DNA from: Desulfovibrio sp.
GTDB lineage: Bacteria; Desulfobacterota; Desulfovibrionia; Desulfovibrionales; Desulfovibrionaceae
Assembly (NCBI RefSeq): GCF_019424165.1
Contig: NZ_JAHZAA010000002.1
Span: forward strand, 144,167-153,105
Direction of reading: 5' to 3'
DNA length: 8,939 nucleotides
The notes below the pieces were generated by a model. The model did not search any database, was not told the DNA's origin, and saw nothing but the letters and a program-made list of their open reading frames with translations. This document shows, piece after piece, positions 6,387-8,939 of this stretch (the stretch's first letter is position 1; each line of letters opens with the position of its first letter). The position numbers were made by a program, and so were the translations under genes.

Positions 6387-6854
6387 CTAGAGCCTCCCTG
6401 AGATAAGCGCCGCCTCGGGGTGATGCTGCACACGCATGCCGCCACGCCGGCCGTAGGTTTCCGCCTTGGGGGGCATGGCCTGACTTGTGAGTGCCTGAAG
6501 CGTGCGGCTGCTCTGGTCAAGCAGCGCCAGCGAAAGCTGGCTGTTGCGCGTGGCCTGGCGCGACACACCCTGTTCGGCCTTGTCTATGGCGCGCAGAAGT
6601 TCCAGCAGCGCCCCGCCCTCCTCAGAAGACAGGGAACCGGCGTATTCCGCCACGCGCACTCCCGCCAGCGTCGTGATGACCGTGGCTTTTTCCGCCGCAA
6701 GCTGGCGTATAAGCTCCTGAATGGAAAACTCCAGCGCCACCACCGAATCGGTGTTGCGGTCAAGCAGCGCGGCGTATTCCTCTTCCATAAGCTCGCACAG
6801 CAGGGACAGGGCCTTGCTCTGACGTATCAGGGATGTGTGGATTATCGTATACAT
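6387..6854 (-). CDS. flgN: FlgN-type export chaperone for FlgK and FlgL
   Basis: The 155-residue, helix-rich protein has heptad-like hydrophobic spacing from about residue 5 to 125. The C-terminal pattern RNSQLSLALLDQSSRTLQAL followed by AETYGRRG (132-138) is the typical FlgN close (Asn, helix, then T-Y-G-x-x-G). FlgN binds the C-terminal helices of FlgK and FlgL in the cytoplasm and brings them to the export gate, which fits its place directly before flgK. I choose the ATG at 6854 because GTGAGG lies 6 nt upstream; an in-frame GTG at 6866 would add four residues and has no ribosome binding site. It is the first gene after the sigma-54 promoter at 6921-6935, giving a leader of about 57 nt. 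Confidence 0.85.
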   Translation of the reverse strand: MYTIIHTSLIRQSKALSLLCELMEEEYAALLDRNTDSVVALEFSIQELIRQLAAEKATVITTLAGVRVAEYAGSLSSEEGGALLELLRAIDKAEQGVSRQATRNSQLSLALLDQSSRTLQALTSQAMPPKAETYGRRGGMRVQHHPEAALISGRL

Positions 6855-6892
6855 GGTCAACCTCACTGGGTGGCCGGACTTTGAAGCTGCGG

Positions 6893-6906
6893 GCAGAATC
6901 TGCCGC
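6893..6906. repeat. 14-nt near-palindromic repeat, promoter-proximal copy
   Basis: The - strand reads GCGGCAGATTCTGC, identical to the copy at 7017-7030. The core is a dyad, GCAGA-A-TCTGC on the + strand, extended by one further pair in this copy. It lies about 5-18 nt downstream of the start site predicted from the sigma-54 core. Confidence 0.6.
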
Positions 6907-6920
6907 CTCGTCAGGAATCA

Positions 6921-6935
6921 AGCAATTTCCGTGCC
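6921..6935 (-). promoter_or_regulatory. Sigma-54 (RpoN) promoter core upstream of flgN
   Basis: The - strand reads GGCACG-GAAA-TTGCT, which matches the RpoN consensus TGGCACG-N4-TTGCW at every position except the first T (A here). The invariant GG (6935-6934) and GC (6923-6922) are separated by exactly 10 nt. The predicted start is near 6911, about 57 nt before the flgN ATG. It would drive flgN-flgK-flgL-csrA-fliW and needs a bacterial enhancer-binding ATPase. Confidence 0.8.
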
Positions 6936-7016
6936 TCGTCCTGTTGCCGGTCTGAAACGCTGTGGAAGGTAAAGCGGTTGCGACGGCGCGGAGGTGCGGC
7001 ACAAAAGTTGCCCGCC

Positions 7017-7030
7017 GCAGAATCTGCCGC
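7017..7030. repeat. 14-nt near-palindromic repeat, upstream copy (possible enhancer site)
   Basis: The - strand reads GCGGCAGATTCTGC, an exact copy of 6893-6906 in the same orientation. Its centre is about 112 bp upstream of the predicted sigma-54 start site, the usual distance for an enhancer-binding protein site. Confidence 0.6.
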
Positions 7031-7092
7031 ATGGCCTGTCGTAACGGCTTTCGCGCCGCAGGCTTTGGCCCGGGGCGCGGCAATCGCGCGCG

Positions 7093-8766
7093 TCAGCGCC
7101 GCAAGTCCGTGGCCGTCAGAGGTGGGATGCCGTAGCTTTCCATTCCCTGCCGGGCCTGCTGCGCGGAAGGGGCGGATGTCGCCATGCCCGGCTGTGCTGC
7201 AACCGGCTGGCCTGTCATGGCGCCTACCTGCCCGCCCACTGGCGCCGATGCCGCTCCCACAGGCGCATTTTGCCCCTGTGCAGCCGGGGCAGAAGCCGTC
7301 AACGGCTGCACTGCCTGCTGTGAAGCCAATTGTGAAGCCTGTTGCGCGTGATAGGCGGCCAGCCCGGCTCCCGCCCGGCTGTTGGGGCCAACAGCATCTG
7401 CGCTGAGACTGCGCAGGATGGCGCTGCCGGATGTTTTACGCTTGCTGGGCGGCACGTTGGTGGTATAACGCACTTTTTGTATATGCGGCTCCGCCTGCGC
7501 GGCAGCTTCCTGCGCCTCATGCCCCGGATCGCTCGCGAGGGCGCCGGGAACCGACGGTCCGGGCGTCACGATGCCGCCCGTCGGGGCAGCCTGGGGAGGC
7601 CGGGGAACAGGAGCGCCGGTTTGTGGGGCGGACTGCGGCATGGACTGCGGCATGGGCTGCCCGGCGGAATAGGCTGCGGCATTGCCCGGCTGGGCCATGC
7701 TGTTCATGGCCGCCTGCATGGCTGCGGGCGTACCCATGCTCTGGGCCATAAGCATCTGCATATCTCCGGCGGCCACCTGTTGCGCTGCCTGCTGCGCCGT
7801 CACGCCCTGCATGGTTTGCCCGGTGAGCGGCGGAATGTTTCCCACATGTCCGGCAGACCCGCCGGACGGAAGCGTTTGAGCCGCCTGAAGCGGCTGGTGC
7901 GGCTGCGCAAGGTGCGTGCGGGGCAGCACCCCGCGCGAACCAAGCTTGCTGCCCGCCTCAAAGCGGGCGGCGCGGGCCAGATGCAGCCCTGTATTCATGT
8001 TGGGCGATGCGTGCTGCTCTTTATCCTGCGCGGTATCCTGCCGGGCGCGCAGGGCGGCAAGGGCCTGCTCCACCTCGGGCGGACCTGCCGCCTGGGCAGC
8101 TTGTGAGGCAGGCAAACCGGCAGCTCCGGCGGTTTCGGCCGAAGCCATGCCGCCGGGCAAGACCTGAATACGCCCGGACTCGCCCACGTCCTGCACAGGA
8201 GCTATCCCATCATACACAGAAGGAATGGGCGCACCGCCACGCATGGCGCTGTGTCCCGCGCCACCCTGTCCGCCGCCGGACGCCGACAGGCCGCCGGGGC
8301 CATCTGCCGCGGCGCTTTCGTCATTGCCTCCCGCGGGCAGTATGGATGCTGCCTGGGGCGTAAATCCCGAGGGCGCGCCGCCCACAGAAGACGCCGTGCT
8401 ACGGCTGGCCGAAACAAGGTTGCGCGAAAGCTGCGCGTACATCATGTCCGCAAGGCCGATGCCGCCCGCAGCCGTCATGGATTTTGCCAGTTCCTGATCA
8501 TACATGCTCTGCCAGAACTGCTCTTCGCGGCCTTGCAGCATATTGGTCTTGGGCAGGGTATTGCGCATCTCCTGCCACATTTTCTGGATAAATATGGACT
8601 CAAAGCCTTCGCAGGCCTCGCGCAGTTTTTTTTCTTTTTCCGCTTCCGTCATTTTTTTGCCGTTGAGATTGCCAATGCCCGCCAGGCGGGACTGGAACTC
8701 GCGGCGGGATACTTCCGCCGCTCCGGCTTCATGCGGCACAAGGCCGGTGGTCAGGGGAGAGGTCAT
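7093..8766 (-). CDS. flgJ: FlgJ-type rod-binding protein with a long low-complexity tail
   Basis: The 557-residue protein has a rod-binding domain at about 45-117: LREACEGFESIFIQKMWQEM (48-67), then NMLQGREEQFWQSMYDQELAKSM (75-97) and GIGLADMMYAQLSRNL (102-117), the FlgJ N-terminal signature that caps and helps assemble the rod. Enteric FlgJ continues with a muramidase domain; none is recognisable here. Instead residues about 118-557 are rich in Ala, Gln, Pro, Gly and Met and probably disordered, with charged islands (191-205; 262-288; 426-455, including KVRYTTNVPPSKRKTSGSAI) and the motif IPPLT twice (311-315 and 547-551). There is no signal peptide, as expected for flagellar type III export. 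The ATG at 8766 follows the flgI TAA with no gap and has GGAGG 8 nt upstream. The assignment to FlgJ is firm for the N-terminal domain; the tail function is unknown. Confidence 0.85.
   Translation of the reverse strand: MTSPLTTGLVPHEAGAAEVSRREFQSRLAGIGNLNGKKMTEAEKEKKLREACEGFESIFIQKMWQEMRNTLPKTNMLQGREEQFWQSMYDQELAKSMTAAGGIGLADMMYAQLSRNLVSASRSTASSVGGAPSGFTPQAASILPAGGNDESAAADGPGGLSASGGGQGGAGHSAMRGGAPIPSVYDGIAPVQDVGESGRIQVLPGGMASAETAGAAGLPASQAAQAAGPPEVEQALAALRARQDTAQDKEQHASPNMNTGLHLARAARFEAGSKLGSRGVLPRTHLAQPHQPLQAAQTLPSGGSAGHVGNIPPLTGQTMQGVTAQQAAQQVAAGDMQMLMAQSMGTPAAMQAAMNSMAQPGNAAAYSAGQPMPQSMPQSAPQTGAPVPRPPQAAPTGGIVTPGPSVPGALASDPGHEAQEAAAQAEPHIQKVRYTTNVPPSKRKTSGSAILRSLSADAVGPNSRAGAGLAAYHAQQASQLASQQAVQPLTASAPAAQGQNAPVGAASAPVGGQVGAMTGQPVAAQPGMATSAPSAQQARQGMESYGIPPLTATDLRR
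7631..7654 (-). repeat. Two tandem 12-bp units inside flgJ
   Basis: GACTGCGGCATG occurs twice in tandem on the + strand, giving MPQS-type repeats (around 372-379) in the Pro/Gln-rich tail. It is a likely slippage product and a site of possible length variation. Confidence 0.7.
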
Positions 8767-8939
8767 TTATATTACCTCCAGTTCCGCCAGCAGCGCACCG
8801 GAAACCTGCATGGTGCGCAGAATGGATATGAGGTCGCGCGGGGTGGCCCCGATGGAGTTGAGGCCATCCACCAGTTCCTGCAGGGTGGCCCCTTCAATGA
8901 TGATGAGGTGGCGGTTTTCTTCGCGCACGTTGGTTTCTG
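8767..8939 (-). CDS. flgI: FlgI, flagellar P-ring protein, C-terminal end only
   Basis: The last 56 complete codons are present; the gene continues beyond the right edge of the window. The visible end, IIIEGATLQELVDGLNSIGATPRDLISIL followed by RTMQVSGALLAELEVI, is the highly conserved FlgI C-terminus. FlgI is secreted by Sec into the periplasm and forms the P-ring around the rod in the peptidoglycan layer. The TAA stop (8769-8767) abuts the flgJ ATG directly and the flgJ Shine-Dalgarno sequence lies within the last flgI codons, so the two are co-transcribed and translationally coupled. Confidence 0.96.
   Translation of the reverse strand, partial: ETNVREENRHLIIIEGATLQELVDGLNSIGATPRDLISILRTMQVSGALLAELEVI

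Larger units (their letters stand above)
6855..7092. other. flgJ-flgN regulatory gap
   Basis: No plausible gene lies in these 238 bp: frames crossing it (for example 6760-7083 -) have no family pattern and run into flgN. The gap holds a sigma-54 promoter core and two copies of a 14-nt near-palindrome. A flgM gene, which sits before flgN in Bacillus and some other bacteria, is not seen here. Confidence 0.6.

Noticed and set aside
6760..7083. 107-codon frame on the - strand across the flgJ-flgN gap
   Set aside because: It overlaps flgN heavily in another frame, covers the sigma-54 promoter and shows no FlgM or other family pattern.
7342..8106. 254-codon open frame on the + strand, antisense to the flgJ tail
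   Set aside because: Arg/His/Gly-rich shadow of a low-complexity coding region; no start signals.

Overview
The window looks like chromosomal DNA from a GC-rich, motile, Gram-negative sulfate reducer of the Desulfovibrio group (Desulfovibrionaceae). This rests on the gene order flgI-flgJ-flgN-flgK-flgL-csrA-fliW, enlarged FlgK and FlgL with extra surface domains, an autotransporter C-terminus of the type common in that group, and a sigma-54 type flagellar promoter. The genus is inferred from protein style and synteny, not from a search.

Left part, + strand (1-1452): the C-terminal beta-barrel of an autotransporter-like outer-membrane protein (1-570, start outside the window). A gene-free stretch with three hairpins follows (571-867), then a 194-aa Skp/OmpH-like lipoprotein (868-1452). 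The third hairpin is a strong intrinsic terminator that ends only 16 nt before the lipoprotein ATG. From 1453 to 1710 no convincing gene is visible.

Right part, - strand (1711-8939), read right to left: the 3' end of flgI (P-ring); flgJ (rod-capping domain plus an approximately 430-residue Ala/Gln/Pro/Gly-rich tail and no muramidase domain); a 238-bp regulatory gap; flgN (chaperone for FlgK/FlgL); flgK and flgL (hook-filament junction); csrA; and fliW. The operon ends in a near-ideal intrinsic terminator (17-bp perfect stem, T-run on the - strand), where it converges with the + strand genes. The flgJ-flgN gap holds an excellent sigma-54 core (GG-N10-GC) and two copies of a 14-nt near-palindrome, one about 110 bp upstream and one just downstream of the predicted start site. 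That geometry fits an enhancer-binding regulator.

How the genes work together: FlgI and FlgJ belong to basal-body assembly in the periplasm. FlgN holds FlgK and FlgL for type III export, and FlgK and FlgL join hook to filament. CsrA (RNA-binding repressor) and FliW (its protein antagonist, titrated by flagellin in known systems) form a post-transcriptional checkpoint that is probably co-expressed with the late hook genes. The most unusual signals are three Asp-box motifs (SxDxGxTW), two in FlgL and one in FlgK, inside what looks like one repeated beta-domain; the sigma-54 promoter with its paired repeats; the oversized FlgJ tail; and the terminator in the leader of the Skp-like lipoprotein gene.
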